Shown here piece after piece: positions 32,085 through 42,715 of a stretch of DNA of 64,000 bases. The position numbers were made by a program, and so were the translations under genes. Source of the DNA: Dendrolimus kikuchii (taxonomy: Eukaryota; Arthropoda; Insecta; Lepidoptera; Lasiocampidae). The notes under the pieces are model-generated. The model did not search any database, had not been told where the DNA came from, and worked only from the letters and a program-made list of their open reading frames with translations. The DNA is taken from NCBI GenBank assembly GCA_019925095.2, contig CM034409.1, positions 8,244,501 to 8,308,500 of the forward strand, read 5' to 3'. Positions within the stretch are counted from its first letter, which is position 1, and the number at the start of each line of letters is the position of its first letter.

Positions 32085-32328
32085 ATAGCAAATTAGCTGA
32101 CAAATTAGCGGTCCCAGCAAACGTTGTCCTGGCCTGAAAAATAAAAATCTAGAATCTGATTCCAGCGCCACCTACCGGGTCTAATAAATATAGCCTATAT
32201 TCAGGGATAATATAGCATTCTAACGGTGAAAGAATTTTTAAAATCGGTCTAGTAGTTTTTGAGTTTATTCGTTACAAACATACAAAAATACAAGTGTTTC
32301 CTCTTTATAATATTAGTATAGATTCATA
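32085..32328 (-). mobile_element. Non-autonomous Helitron
   Basis: Minus-strand 5' end: tctatactaatattataaag then aggaaacacttg (32328). Interior agaccgattttaaaaattct and ggtaggtggcgctggaatca. 3' end acaacgtttgctgggaccgc then taat. The final CTAG is mutated. It lies about 150 bp downstream (on minus) of the Poxn start exon. Confidence 0.65.
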
Positions 32329-32477
32329 AAATAAACATCACGTCACTTTGCTAATTAACCAATCAGGCGTAAGGGCGTTTCCATCTGATCTTTGCTATTG
32401 GTCGATCGTTGAAATCGCGTGATCAATGCTATCAATTTATCACTGTCCCAAAACAGAATTATTAAGAATTTGCTTAC

Positions 32478-32504
32478 CTGTATGCGGCATTATGTTGTAA
32501 AAAC
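32478..32504 (-). CDS. Poxn: Pox neuro start-codon microexon (MPHT-G)
   Basis: The minus strand reads ttttattttttacag (acceptor ending 32505), gtttttacaacata, ATGCCGCATACAG, then the donor GTAAGC (32477-32472). The start codon is at 32490-32488. Translation is M P H T plus the first base of a Gly codon, and the exon at 4686 begins with GT. The spliced N-terminus is therefore [14 protein letters not shown], which is how I remember Drosophila Poxn starting. The start context (cataATG) is acceptable. The acceptor upstream implies a separate 5' UTR exon further right. If that acceptor is not used, the exon would simply extend upstream. The 27-nt size makes it invisible to ordinary ORF scans. Confidence 0.82.
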
Positions 32505-32567
32505 CTGTAAAAAATAAAAATAAAATATTAGGAATTATACCTTTAGAATTAATATCACACTACTTTT

Positions 32568-32730
32568 AAAATCTACAACATTATAAAATTCTAAACATGC
32601 CATGTCTGTACATTGAAGATATTTAAAAAAACAATTGGAATAGACTATATAAACGTTGGAGAACACGATGCAATTTTTATTAGATTTCTTGTCTATTTAT
32701 TCGGGATTCACGTAAAACTAGTGTATTACA
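32568..32730 (+). mobile_element. Helitron 5' fragment
   Basis: tctacaacattataaaattc then taaacatgccatgtctg, tagactatataaacgttgga, tctatttattcgggattcac. It matches the first part of 49012-49450. Confidence 0.6.
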
Positions 32731-33459
32731 ATTTTCGATAGGTAATAAATAGATTGATGAAAATCCTCCATAAATTTGCTACAAAATTTTCACCGTCTCT
32801 GCCTTCCTTGTAGAAGTCTTATCAGAAGTCTTATATATATTTAGACTTACTTTATGAAATATAATTGTGAAACAGGCAAGGCTAATAAAAAACCTATTAA
32901 ATTAAAAATTGAAAATGGCCCTTTTAAAATATTTCAAGGTAAAGATTTCCGTGTTACTCGTTACAGGCTAATCTCTTTTAGGGATCTGTGCTCGCACATA
33001 GAATTTATAAAAACGGCGTGACATCTTTATCGGGTTCCCTCCACGATAGCTGTCGTGTACGGAAAGGTTACTTTTGGGGCTGCCTCAAACTTCAATGATA
33101 GAATTAAAAATAATATATTTTTAAGAAGTATAAATAGTATATTCCTGGCTAAAAGAGGCTAAACAATTTATGTCTAAGGCTAATAACCTAAATATATTAG
33201 TTATAGTAATCGACATCTGTTATAATTATCTTTTAATATGTAGATTTTTAAGACAAAGACATTGTTTACGTCGAGGAAGGAGGAGGTAAGAAGGTGCCTT
33301 ATAAATTCATCCTCCACATCCTCGTCGTCATGCAAAAATATATTTTCAAATGAAGAATGCGCTATACAAGACAAACATCAACTTAGTGTCAGTGCTGTCA
33401 CCGCAATAGATAGGGAAATGATTGTTGGAACACAATATAGAACCATTATAATTTAATTT
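32731..33459. other. No recognised feature (upstream of Poxn start exon)
   Basis: AT-rich. It may hold 5' UTR exons or the promoter of Poxn, but I cannot point to one. Confidence 0.3.
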
Positions 33460-33870
33460 AATTCTCCTAAGCAAATCCTAGTGAGTGTGTGAACCCCCGG
33501 GGGACGAGTGCAGTGTGGCAAGGTAAGTTACTCTTCTCTTGCTTCTTCTTCCACGTCTCTTTGCCTTCTCCCGGCCATCGCATCGCGCCCGCAGACATGA
33601 CAAATAAAATCTTATATTTTAAAAATAAACAGTACATATAATATAATTGTGACTTCAATTATTATTTTTATTGGCATTTATTATTGTAATTTTTGACATT
33701 GTAAAATCTTATGTTGCTCGCCTAATGAGGCCAAATGTATTGATACTGCTATAACCCAAGACCTTATACTTTACATATATTTTTGGCAATAAATAATTAT
33801 ATTCTATTCTGTTCTATTCTACTCCACTCTGTTCTACTCTATGCAACTCTATTGTATTCTACTCTAAGAA
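33460..33870 (+). repeat. RTE-like LINE 3' end with expanded TTCTA repeat
   Basis: ctcgcctaatgaggccaaat, tttggcaataaataattata, then a long imperfect (ttcta/ttctg)n run at 33793-33868. A consensus donor (aag/gtaagt at 33525-33530) occurs in its 5' part but has no coding context. Confidence 0.5.
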
Positions 33871-36057
33871 AATATTTTTTCAAGAAGTTTCCAGCACATT
33901 ACTTTAGAAACCATTGGAAATCTTACGTCATATTTTATAATAGGTATGATTAAATTTTTACGTATAAATGAGAAGGCAGTAAAATATTTACTTATGTTAT
34001 TTATAAAATTAAACTATAAAGGTAAATATAATAACTAGTTATAATTATAATAAGTTACTTGACTGGTTAGTATTACGACATTGTAGCTTACAACATGCGT
34101 TGTAACAACATTATTTATATTTACTGTTAAATGTACATTTAATTATAACATAAATATGTGTGTCGAACTCAGAAATATGTGTAAGTTTGTATGTTTAAAA
34201 AAATCAGTATATTTTTCTTGTTATTCGCTACCCTACTTGCCAGAATAGAAAAAAAAAAAATTAAGGCCTATACGAATGAAAGGACCGCGTACCTATTTAT
34301 TTTGCCAAGCTAGTACTACATGTTATTGTTTATGTTAGTAAAACAGCCTATTTCCACTTTTCCTTTGACAATAATCTCGCCGAACATCGAAGGAAAGGGT
34401 GTCCATTCTTTTAGTGAACACTTTCAGGATATTTACTGGTGCTAGCCCGGATTCTAAACACAAAGACGCGGCTTTCTTATGTCTGATGGCATAAAAGTAA
34501 TCAAATAAGTGCCTTCGCGAACATGGTAAATGCAAGCTAAGAACTGCAATCAAGATATTATTTCCAAAATGGCTCTCCCACGTCAAATCACTCTATCAAG
34601 AAATTTATCTGTCGTGCCAGCAGATAGTCACATCACGCCATCTTGAACGACGTCTTATGGAGGGCGCTTGTCACCGCTAACGTGCCGGCTTTGTTAAAAC
34701 CGAACATATGACGATGTATGCACGTGACGATGGTAGGCATCCTGACGAAATAACTGTAATTCCCTAGTGACGTGGCAAGCCTCTGTAATGGGATAGGACC
34801 TACAGAGACCAGTTGGCCGCATCCCATTTACCAAATACGACTAGATCAGCTGATTCACGGCGAAAACAGTTAAATCACTCAAGTGGCATAAATATACCTA
34901 ACTAATAAAGTCAAAGAGGCTGTAAAGTTTTGTACTGTGATAAAATTGTTACAGCCGTTTCACTACCAACTGTTCTATTGTGTAACGAAACTAGTTACGG
35001 TCACCCCTAGCAGGGACATTATACGGCATGAAAGAACCACGGTTATGATTACAAACGCCCATTACTCGGCGATAACACGCTTAAATCATAATTTATTCAA
35101 ATTAAAAATACTTATCAAAATATGATGCGGTACTAAATCAGAAATTAAGTGAGTTGGTGCGTGCGCTGGACGAAAATCGATGGTATCAAGACCAGCGATC
35201 ACCGTGAAAATTCAGGAGGAAATTACAAGTGCCAATGGACGAGGACACACGCGAATATCAGTGCAGAGTGTTTTCATGATGAAACAGATTGGTAGACGAA
35301 AATCTCGCGTCAAGAATAGAGCGACAAAAGACTCACTGGGGAGGTTCAGGGTCATAGCCTATTAAAGCCTCCAGATACCCTACTAGAATCGTCGTTCACA
35401 GGCGAACGCCACGTTGTCAGCTAGCCGATCTCGCATAGGCAACTAGTGAAAGTCGCTTGTTTCACGGAGCTCCCAGTATTCTGTCAGCGTTTGATACTAG
35501 GTTTATAGATAAACAAGTCCGAGCAGCAGGTAGTAACCGAGTGATTCCCACACCGCGCGCTTGGTTATCTTGCAAGCGAGACGATCCAGAGCTGGTCGGG
35601 TACTGGGTGGCTCTTAGAGCTAGCTATACTCTGCTCAGTAGGAAATGGTCTGCTTACGGGCCTGTAACTGTCAGAAATTTAGATCTCATCAGATCTTAAT
35701 GTTAATGAAAGAATTAAGAAAGAAAAAAAGCCCACGTGCGAAAGTTATTTTACGCGCCCCTTTCTTGACGTAAATTCTAGTCAGGGGGACTATCTCCGGC
35801 CATGGAGAAACTCGAGCTACGTCTGCTGGATGCTCTGCTTTCGTAATACCTTTATTCTCCTGACCTGATTCCAATAGAAACTGTAACTGGTTTCGTCTAT
35901 CCTCGCTGTATGAATTGATTTTAATACAATTGATGAATTGAAAATATTTAATGTACAATACCACTTAGAATATATTTCACACCAAAAATTATTATAATCC
36001 TCAAGGGATTCCGAATGAGAGTTTACGCATTAAGGCTACAATGAAATACGTATATTA
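33871..36057. other. Unexplained region; GC-richer 34330-35960
   Basis: 34330-34830 and 35150-35960 are GC-richer than their surroundings, with short open frames on both strands (for example 35457-35699 plus, and 34335-34586 and 34633-34827 minus). None shows a recognisable domain, an exon-like splice frame or a match to other repeats in the window. It may be a diverged transposon body or an upstream host region. Confidence 0.25.
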
Positions 36058-36450
36058 TTGAAGTGAAACATCCTTAGAGTCGTTGTGATTTGAAACTTGA
36101 TGAAACGAATAAGTGACTCTAAAAAGAGATAAACATCTATAGAACTAAGCCTGCGAGAGAATGAGATACGAGTTTTACATTGTGCAGCATAGATGAGAGT
36201 GTTAATAAGACGGTTGATTAAACATAGGTCCAATTTGGAAATATTTTAATTGGAAATAAAACTGATAATAATATTTTTTTGACTCAAAAAGGTAACAAAT
36301 TGAAAGTGATACCTACTTAAGAAGTTTATTTTGAATTATCATATGTTGACGGATGTAGGCTAAAAGAACTATATTTATATTAATAAAAGTTAGAGAACAA
36401 TTATCTATGAGTAAATTATCTGAAGTTTCACTTCTACTGCATGTGAGCGA
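36058..36450 (-). mobile_element. MITE-like element, short subfamily
   Basis: On the minus strand from catgcagtagaagtgaaact (36450) through ttatt aatataaatatag to tttcaaatcacaacgactct and gatgtttcacttc (36058). The reversed ends form the gaagtgaaac / gtttcacttc pair. Confidence 0.75.
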
Positions 36451-36547
36451 AAATAAAAAAACCCAGAGAGACACAAAGTCTCTCCAAAGGCCAATCATAT
36501 CTATGCCGGGGATAATGATCCCCGAGGAAAAAATGGGAGGAAAAAAA

Positions 36548-36593
36548 GGAAAAATGGGATAGAGGGTCAATGGACCCTCTATCCCATTTTTCC
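36548..36593 (+). repeat. Perfect 21-bp hairpin with 4-base loop
   Basis: 36548-36568 (ggaaaaatgggatagagggt then c) is exactly complementary to 36573-36593, with loop aatg. It directly precedes a lepidopteran LINE/SINE tail. Confidence 0.9.
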
Positions 36594-36720
36594 TGTTCGA
36601 TCCTTCTATCTCACACCAGCTGCTGGCAAGATATTGGCTTCGCTCCTAGTGTTTCAAACCGTATAGGCGACGGTAACCATTTCCCATGAGCTAGGCCGTC
36701 TGCCTGGTTTTTTTAATATT
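36594..36720 (+). repeat. LINE/SINE 3' tail
   Basis: ttggcttcgctcctagtgtt, cgtataggcgacggtaacca, tgagctaggccgtctgcctg then gttttttt. Same arrangement as 61900-62040 and 44815-44985. Confidence 0.6.
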
Positions 36721-37020
36721 GAATAGGTTCGCGTTTGACCGACATTGCGCCTGATATCAGGTGGAAATGCCGTCTAAGGTGGAGCACGCTTACCTACATT
36801 GTTTGTTTCAGTAAAAACAGACGATTGTAAAGAGTTCCAATCATCAACGGTACGTATGATAAAAGTGAAAGCATAGCGTTTCGTTCACTTTGTTGGTATT
36901 CTCACCATATATTCGTGGCGTGAGCTCGTACGTCTGCTTGTCCGGTGGTAAAAAGGTGAGGGAGGAATTAAACCATACAATTCCGTGTGTACCAGCTTCC
37001 CAATAAGAAAAGAACAAGTA
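36721..37020. other. No recognised feature
   Basis: Short unassigned interval with no exon signals. Confidence 0.4.
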
Positions 37021-37445
37021 ACTACTCAAATAAAACTACGTTTTAACGGTTTTAAGCGCGGTAATTTATTTGGTTTTTGTTATTCCGACGTTTCGGCCAC
37101 TTTTCAGTGGCCGTGATCACGGAAGACAAAGATGTCAAATGTCAACGAGTAGTGTTAAAGTTTTATTTAGCCTACCGCCAACTTGTTCATTTTAATTATT
37201 TAGTTTTAATTTTGTTTATTATTATTATTTACTATGGGAGCCTAATCTAACTTACCACCGCTTCGCAACATATTATGGCTTGAGGAGTTTCTTGTGCCGC
37301 TTCTTGTCTTCAATTAAAACTAAATAATTAAAATGAACAAGTTGGCGGTAGGCTAAATAAAACTTTAACACTACTGTAGTATGTATACAAGTATACACTT
37401 ACGCAGTACACTATGTATACAAGTCGCGAAAATTTAAGAAAATAT
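37021..37445 (+). repeat. Repeat F4 copy with a fold-back (inverted) duplication
   Basis: 37021-37280 is a forward F4 copy. 37148-37210 is repeated in inverse orientation at 37313-37375 over 63 bases with no mismatch. The 102-base spacer also has an inverted piece (gagtttcttgtgccgcttct). The tail (tgtatacaagtcgcgaaaat) is the F4 start in reverse. Confidence 0.85.
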
Positions 37446-37918
37446 TAAGTAACTACTCGTTCATACAAACTCGACTAGTGCAATCGTCATTGAATAAGGG
37501 GCTATTAAAGCAATGGTCAGTTATAAATGTTTTTCCCTTTATACAAGCATTATTGGCCCCAAATATTAAGTTTTTGTCCCAAATTATAATTTTGTCCCCA
37601 AATAACTGTGATCGCGCTTTACGCTACCACAATCAGATACTGTCCCGTAAAGCTGTTGTTTTGCATAACAACGTTCTTTAGTGATGTATTTATGAATATA
37701 TAATTATATCGATGGAAATCTAATGCCTGCTAGGGTTATTATCTTATGGATATATTTTTAAAGAAATTAAGTTGAAGTAAGAATATTAAATGTAATTCTT
37801 GTATCTTATACGAGTGGTATTACCAGCTTTAAATCCGCATCGCAAGGGCAAACATGCATTAGTTTAGAAACAAAATTTCACGTTTACATCTGATTTATAA
37901 AAAAACAAAATGCCAAAT
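37446..37918. other. No recognised feature
   Basis: Unassigned AT-rich sequence. Confidence 0.4.
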
Positions 37919-38110
37919 CTATAATATTATGAAATTCTAAACATGCCGTGTCTGTACATTAAAGCTATTAAAAAAAAACAACTGAAATAGACTATATAAA
38001 CGATGCAGCACACAATGCATTTTTTTTTTAGATTTCTTGTCTGTTTGTTGGTTTGTCTGCTTGTCTGTTTGTTCGGGATTCGCGTAAAAACTACTGGGCC
38101 GAATACGATG
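37919..38110 (+). mobile_element. Helitron 5' fragment
   Basis: tctataatattatgaaattc then taaacatgccgtgtctgt, tagactatataaacgatgca, tctgtttgttcgggattcgc. Same subfamily as 49012-49450. Confidence 0.65.
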
Positions 38111-38528
38111 CGGTATTGGCTGATCGACCGATAATTCTTAAGCATTCCATCACAGGATTTGCTAGATTGTCTACTACACTCCAGCAATAAAAAAATAACA
38201 TGAATCATTTATCTTAGAAACGTTGTACATTTTTTTATTATTTTAATTAAAGAATACGTTTTAACCATTTGTAATTTTTATATATTGATCTGATATTCAC
38301 ATATTAATAAAGTGCTATTTGTAAATAACTTTTAGTTTAGTAATTATTTTAATTTGATATGACATTGAATTCTAATTGCAATATTTGTTATTTTTCTATG
38401 CCTTGCTGCGAAAATATGATACATTTTAACCTTTGTACCATCATGCATACTCTGATAATTATGTGAACAGTCATGTTTAAGAAATAAATTCTCTTTTTCT
38501 TTTCTTACGTTTTTGGCAGATACAATAA

Positions 38529-38745
38529 AAAAATCGAAATGTTTGCTGGGATACATAGTTGAAGTAAAACTTCAACGGACAAGTGGAAAAACGAATCGCA
38601 ACGGACAAGTGGAAAAACGAATGGCAACGGATAAGTGGAAAAACGAATGATAATGGACAAGTGGCAAAACGATTCGCTTTAATTAAATTAAATTAATTAA
38701 TTTTCACTACTGCTTTGTATCCCAGCACACATTTCGATTTTTCGC
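38529..38745. mobile_element. Small TIR element carrying a 26-bp minisatellite
   Basis: Left aaaatcgaaatgtttgctgg then gatacatag and right (reversed) aaaatcgaaatgtgtgctgg then gatacaaag form an imperfect terminal inverted repeat of about 28 bp. Between them lies gttgaagtaaaacttcaac (a palindrome) and four tandem 26-bp units. No coding capacity. Target duplication is not clear. Confidence 0.7.
38573..38676 (+). repeat. Four 26-bp tandem units
   Basis: Units begin at 38573, 38599, 38625 and 38651, with core caacggacaagtggaaaaac then gaat. The fourth is more diverged (taatggacaagtggcaaaac). The period is exact. Confidence 0.9.
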
Positions 38746-39530
38746 AGGTTTACTGCAAATTATGATTTGGTTAGGTTAGGTACATTTTAATGAATTTTGT
38801 CGATTATTTTATTTTATTTATTTTATTTTAATTTTAGTTCTTTTTACTGTTGTATATATTTTTTAAGTTAGGTTTATTTATAGGATATTTTAGTTTTTGT
38901 TAATAGATGTTAGTTACACTTAGTTTGTTTAAAGTATTTAATTATATTTGTAATAATTTCTTATACATACATACATGTATAATGTGCTGTATAATACTCA
39001 TATTCCATTCAATTCTCCAACTTTTAATTAATGCATTTTTTTATTTAAACATATTTTATTTTATGAAACATAAAAACTGAATTCGATCCGGAACCAAAAA
39101 AACATCCAGTCTGCTCTAAAATTATGCCGCCGTTCACCACGGTGTAACGCTTTTTCGTGACAGAAAAAGTCCTAATACTCCCGTCTATATAGAAGTTTCA
39201 CTTCAAGAATCTTTATCTAACTATTAATTAAAAATATTCCACTAAACAGTAATATAAATATCTCTGTATCTTGCTAACGTGTTGTAAACAACACATTTAA
39301 TGTAAATAAAGAAACGCGTAAAGTGCTACAATTATGCAGCAGTAAAACTTTCACACCCATAATATAAAACAACAGATAAAAAACACTAGCGACTACAAAA
39401 TAGCCTCAATGCATTCGAAATCACAGAAACATTAAAAAACACGTGAACTTGAAACAATAAAAGTCAAAGGCGAGCGTTTAATACTGTTAACAAGTTAGTA
39501 AGTCGTAAAACTAGAGGTCGGTTTTGTTTA
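38746..39530. other. No recognised feature
   Basis: Very AT-rich in the first half. No repeats or exons assigned. Confidence 0.4.
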
Positions 39531-39533
39531 TTG

Positions 39534-39583
39534 TATCGATAAATTGATAATTGTATCGATAGATCGATAACTGTGTATCGATA
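39534..39583 (+). promoter_or_regulatory. Cluster of TATCGATA (DRE-like) motifs
   Basis: Perfect TATCGATA at 39534, 39554 and 39576, plus ATCGATA at 39563. In Drosophila TATCGATA is the site for DREF/BEAF-type factors near promoters. Function here is not established and no transcript start is visible. Confidence 0.3.
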
Positions 39584-39782
39584 TTGCCCATCATTAACTT
39601 ACTGGTGCGGTTGGTATGATCACGCCAGTTTATAAAAACGTACATTTATTAATTGCGGGGCGGATTTTGGGTCATTTTTGAAATTTAATGGAAATATTCT
39701 AATGTTGGTTATTTGATAAGGTTAGTTTATTAGTTATCCTTTTTATTAGTCAGATCCGACAACCTTATTATTTTTACCTGAA

Positions 39783-39965
39783 TACCAACCATGCTTGTCC
39801 AAAGCAGACTAAGGATTACACAGATTGGTAATCTCAACATGCAGCCTTATATAGTAACACAATGTTTTCCTTGACCACGTGGTTTTATAATAGCATGTGT
39901 ATTGCATCCTAACATCCAATCTGAGTTGCGTTCACAGCGTTCGCTTTGTCAATTTTATTATTTTA
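39783..39965 (-). repeat. tRNA-SINE body, degraded
   Basis: Reversed ctgctttggacaagcatggt and gaaaacattgtgttac correspond to the body of the SINE at 23155-23440. The pol III boxes are eroded. Confidence 0.5.
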
Positions 39966-40029
39966 TTATTCTACTTTCCTTGGTCTTTTGCATCCTTTAT
40001 CTTAGACCATTGCCATGCATATAATTCAG

Positions 40030-40485
40030 CTAGGATATGCCCGCGACTTCGTCCACGCTTGATTTGAAATTCTCGCGGGATTCCCGGGACACAAAGTATC
40101 GCAGCCATCGTTTTAGTGAAAACTATGTCGGATTAAACTAATTTTATACAATCGAACAATTATTACAAACCGCTCAATCAATCAATGAAAAAATCACATT
40201 GGAATTATTTTTTTTTTAATCTGACTATTTTAAACCATTCCCAGAAAAATTCCCGCGGGATTTCCACGATAAAAAGTAGCGCAGATTCTAAGTCTAAAAA
40301 TTTGCTGTCGATCAGCGAAAACCACGTCGAAATCGGTCCAGTAGGTTTTACGTGAATCCCGAACAAACAGACAAGAAATCTAAAAAAATTGCATCGTGAC
40401 CTCTATGGATCATATAGTGCATTCCAGTTGGTTTTTTTTAAATAACTTTAATGTACAAACACGGCATTTTTATAATATATAACGT
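40030..40485 (-). mobile_element. Non-autonomous Helitron, full length
   Basis: Minus-strand 5' end near 40485 (ttataaaaatgccgtgtttg), tagactat-type segment reversed as ctctatggatcatatagtgc, gtaaaacctactggaccgat, and a 3' end aagcgtggacgaagtcgcgg then gcatatcctag at 40031. Same subfamily as 49012. Confidence 0.65.
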
Positions 40486-40920
40486 CTAGAACTTCTTGGG
40501 CCTACCCTTCTACCGGGACAAAGCAGAGTCGGTATGACTAATTTCTTCCGCACTAACGGTTTTCCATAAAATATGACTCTACCAGCATAAGTGACTCTTT
40601 TGTAGTTTGTCAGCTATGTAACAGACATGAAAGCTGCCGCGGGTGGAAGAGTTCCCTACTTTAGTTTATTTAAGTTAAAAATTAATTTACATTAATTTTT
40701 ATATGAATTAATAATGAGGATAATTAATTTTTACATTAATTAATAATGGAGTTACTACAGGAAACATGATTTTAACTAATCATAATGATATTCAATATAA
40801 TTAGTTAAAGTTAAGTTCTTTATAATCCTTTTCTACCTAGGGTGACTAAACAAAACAAAAGCAAATGATTTGGGCTGGTATATTTTGGTCTACTAAACTA
40901 CTATTTTTTTTTGTGCAGAA
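40486..40920. other. No recognised feature
   Basis: Unassigned AT-rich sequence. Confidence 0.4.
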
Positions 40921-40924
40921 TCCA

Positions 40925-41265
40925 GCTGATTAGCCGCAGGTGGCTGTTTCAGCGATACGGGGCTGGGTGGGCTTCCCGACTCCGTGAGAGCGGAGGCGTT
41001 CAGCCCGGAAGCAGCGCGCTCGAGGAGGCACCTCCTGTGAGGTTTGACCTCGGCTCGACGATGCGGGGGGGAGTGATAATATCAGATTAAGCCGTAAGAG
41101 GCTGAATGAGCTAAGCCAACAGGCTGAAATTTTATAATGGGGACTCGCTATCGACTCCGCCGACGGAGTCGATGCTAGTCTATCTTTACTACCGCTTCGC
41201 AACGTGATATAGCTGGCAGAGAAGAAGCGACGGCAGAAACTCTCCAGCAACACCTAAGCTAATCT
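40925..41265 (+). repeat. LINE 3'-end-like repeat
   Basis: gctgggtgggcttcccgact, gcgctcgaggaggcacctcc, cctcggctcgacgatgcggg, ttactaccgcttcgcaacgt, gagaagaagcgacggcagaa then actctccagcaacacc. The order matches 565-930. The minus-strand 107-codon frame here is a by-product. Confidence 0.5.
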
Positions 41266-41269
41266 TGTG

Positions 41270-41640
41270 TGGCTACTTGTGTCTGTCATGAGTGACGTTG
41301 AGTGAGAGGGCCAGGGCCGGGGGCTCTCCGGCGTCTGTTCAGTCTGCAACTACTACCTAAGTAGGTTAAATATTATACTTATGTTATACATATGACATTT
41401 AAAACATAGCGCGATGGATTTTGAGATAACACCATCTAGTTACGATGCAATAAATATATTTGCAACACCTTTCCTATAATCCTTTAGGACTACAGTAAAA
41501 ACTTGAGTCTAGGTCAGCGTCTTCCCTTTTTTATTTGCGGCAGCATTATAGTCGAAAAAAATTGATATTACCAACAGCAGAAAATGGCGTTAGCCGAAAT
41601 TAATGCTTTATGTATTTATATAATAATATTAATATGTATT
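41270..41640. other. No recognised feature
   Basis: Unassigned sequence between repeat blocks. Confidence 0.4.
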
Positions 41641-41645
41641 TTTAA

Positions 41646-41649
41646 ATAC

Positions 41650-41727
<78 letters not shown>
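41646..41727. repeat. (TA)n microsatellite
   Basis: About 80 bases of nearly pure alternating TA, extendable as a cruciform. The open frame spanning it (poly Tyr-Ile) is not a gene. Confidence 0.98.
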
Positions 41728-41738
<11 letters not shown>

Positions 41739-41777
41739 GAATATTGTACAACTAAACCCTGCCCTACCTTTTATGCC

Positions 41778-42035
41778 ATACTAGCTGTGCCCGCGACATC
41801 GTCCGCGTGGAATCTGTTTTTAAAACCCCCCAATTTTAAAACATTCTTCATTGGTGGTCCGCTCCTATTGGTCTTAGCGTGATGATATAGATCCTTATAG
41901 CCTTTCTCGAATAATGGGCTATCCAACACTGAAAGTATTTTTCAAATCAGACCGTTCCTGATATTAGCGCGTTCAATCAAACAAACAAACAAACATAAAA
42001 ACAAACAAACTCTTCGGCTTTATATATTAGTATAC
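41778..42035 (-). mobile_element. Non-autonomous Helitron, full length
   Basis: The minus strand starts tactaatatataaagccgaa then gagtttgtttg, aacgcgctaatatcaggaac, ttcagtgttggatagcccat, cacgctaagaccaataggag, and ends ccacgcggacgatgtcgcgg then gcacagctag. Collinear with 46826-47291. Confidence 0.8.
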
Positions 42036-42049
42036 GATTTATCTCCCCA

Positions 42050-42180
42050 TCCCAAGGTTGTCTGGAAGAGATCGCTGCAAGCGATAAGGCCGCCATTTGT
42101 ACTTAATTCTAAGTTGTTTTTGTGTATTGTTCCATAAATGTTATTGTACAATAAAGTATATTCTATTCTATTATATTCTA
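42050..42180 (+). repeat. RTE-like LINE 3' tail
   Basis: aaggttgtctggaagagatc, gctgcaagcgataaggccgc, gtacaataaagtatattcta then ttctattat. Confidence 0.65.
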
Positions 42181-42600
42181 TTAATGTTGATGAGCTACCA
42201 AAAACAGTTAATATACTATTTAAATAAAAATATTTATTAGGCACCCCAAGTCCGTCCTGGGCTGTTATCCGTGATTAGGTGGAAGTAAGGGCGAGCGTAT
42301 CAAAAATATTATGAAATCTATTAGCATAATGTCGAGCGACAAAATGGTTAAATAACTGAGGGCAGTCAGCCTGACACGCTCACAACGCCTGAATAAATGT
42401 ATTGTTCGAAATCATTGTATTCAACTAATGGTACTGCTTACTTTCGGATATCTTAGATGAAATACCTGCAGCTTTGACGTAAATCGATTAATGCCAGGTT
42501 TTTCACTAATCATTCATAATCTAATCATCGTCGTACCTGGTAGATACTTATATTTCCCATGGGGGTAGTCTGAAATGATAGATCTTCATTTCCGACGATT
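42181..42600. other. No recognised feature
   Basis: Unassigned. Confidence 0.4.
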
Positions 42601-42715
42601 TTTTTAATATTTTTTATTGCAGGAGTTCAGCAGACAGGCAGACGAACCACTTGATGGAAAGCGGTTACCATCGCTTATGGACATTTGCAACAACAAAAGT
42701 GCTACAAATCCTGAT
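42601..42715 (-). repeat. SINE-A 3' end only
   Basis: Reversed tail landmarks (ttgcaggagttcagcagaca, gatggaaagcggttaccatc, gacatttgcaacaacaaaag) up to tacaaat. The rest is absent. Confidence 0.7.

Larger units (their letters stand above)
4687..32477 (-). other. Poxn: Poxn first coding intron, 27.8 kb
   Basis: This is the interval between the GTAAGC donor after the MPHT exon (32477) and the acceptor at 4687. The split codon is phase 1 on both sides (G + GT = Gly). The intron is filled with LINE, SINE, Helitron and MITE fragments and contains a candidate opposite-strand gene (20271-22539). That it is a single intron is an inference: further alternative exons cannot be excluded. Confidence 0.75.

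Noticed and set aside
33525..33600. Consensus donor and acceptor pair around 33525 and 33595
   Set aside because: No open frame connects across them, and the segment belongs to a LINE 3' end.
38573..38676. CRISPR-like array
   Set aside because: Head-to-tail 26-bp units without spacers, in an insect genome: a minisatellite.
41584..41784. 66-codon frame rich in Tyr-Ile
   Set aside because: It is a translation of a (TA)n microsatellite.
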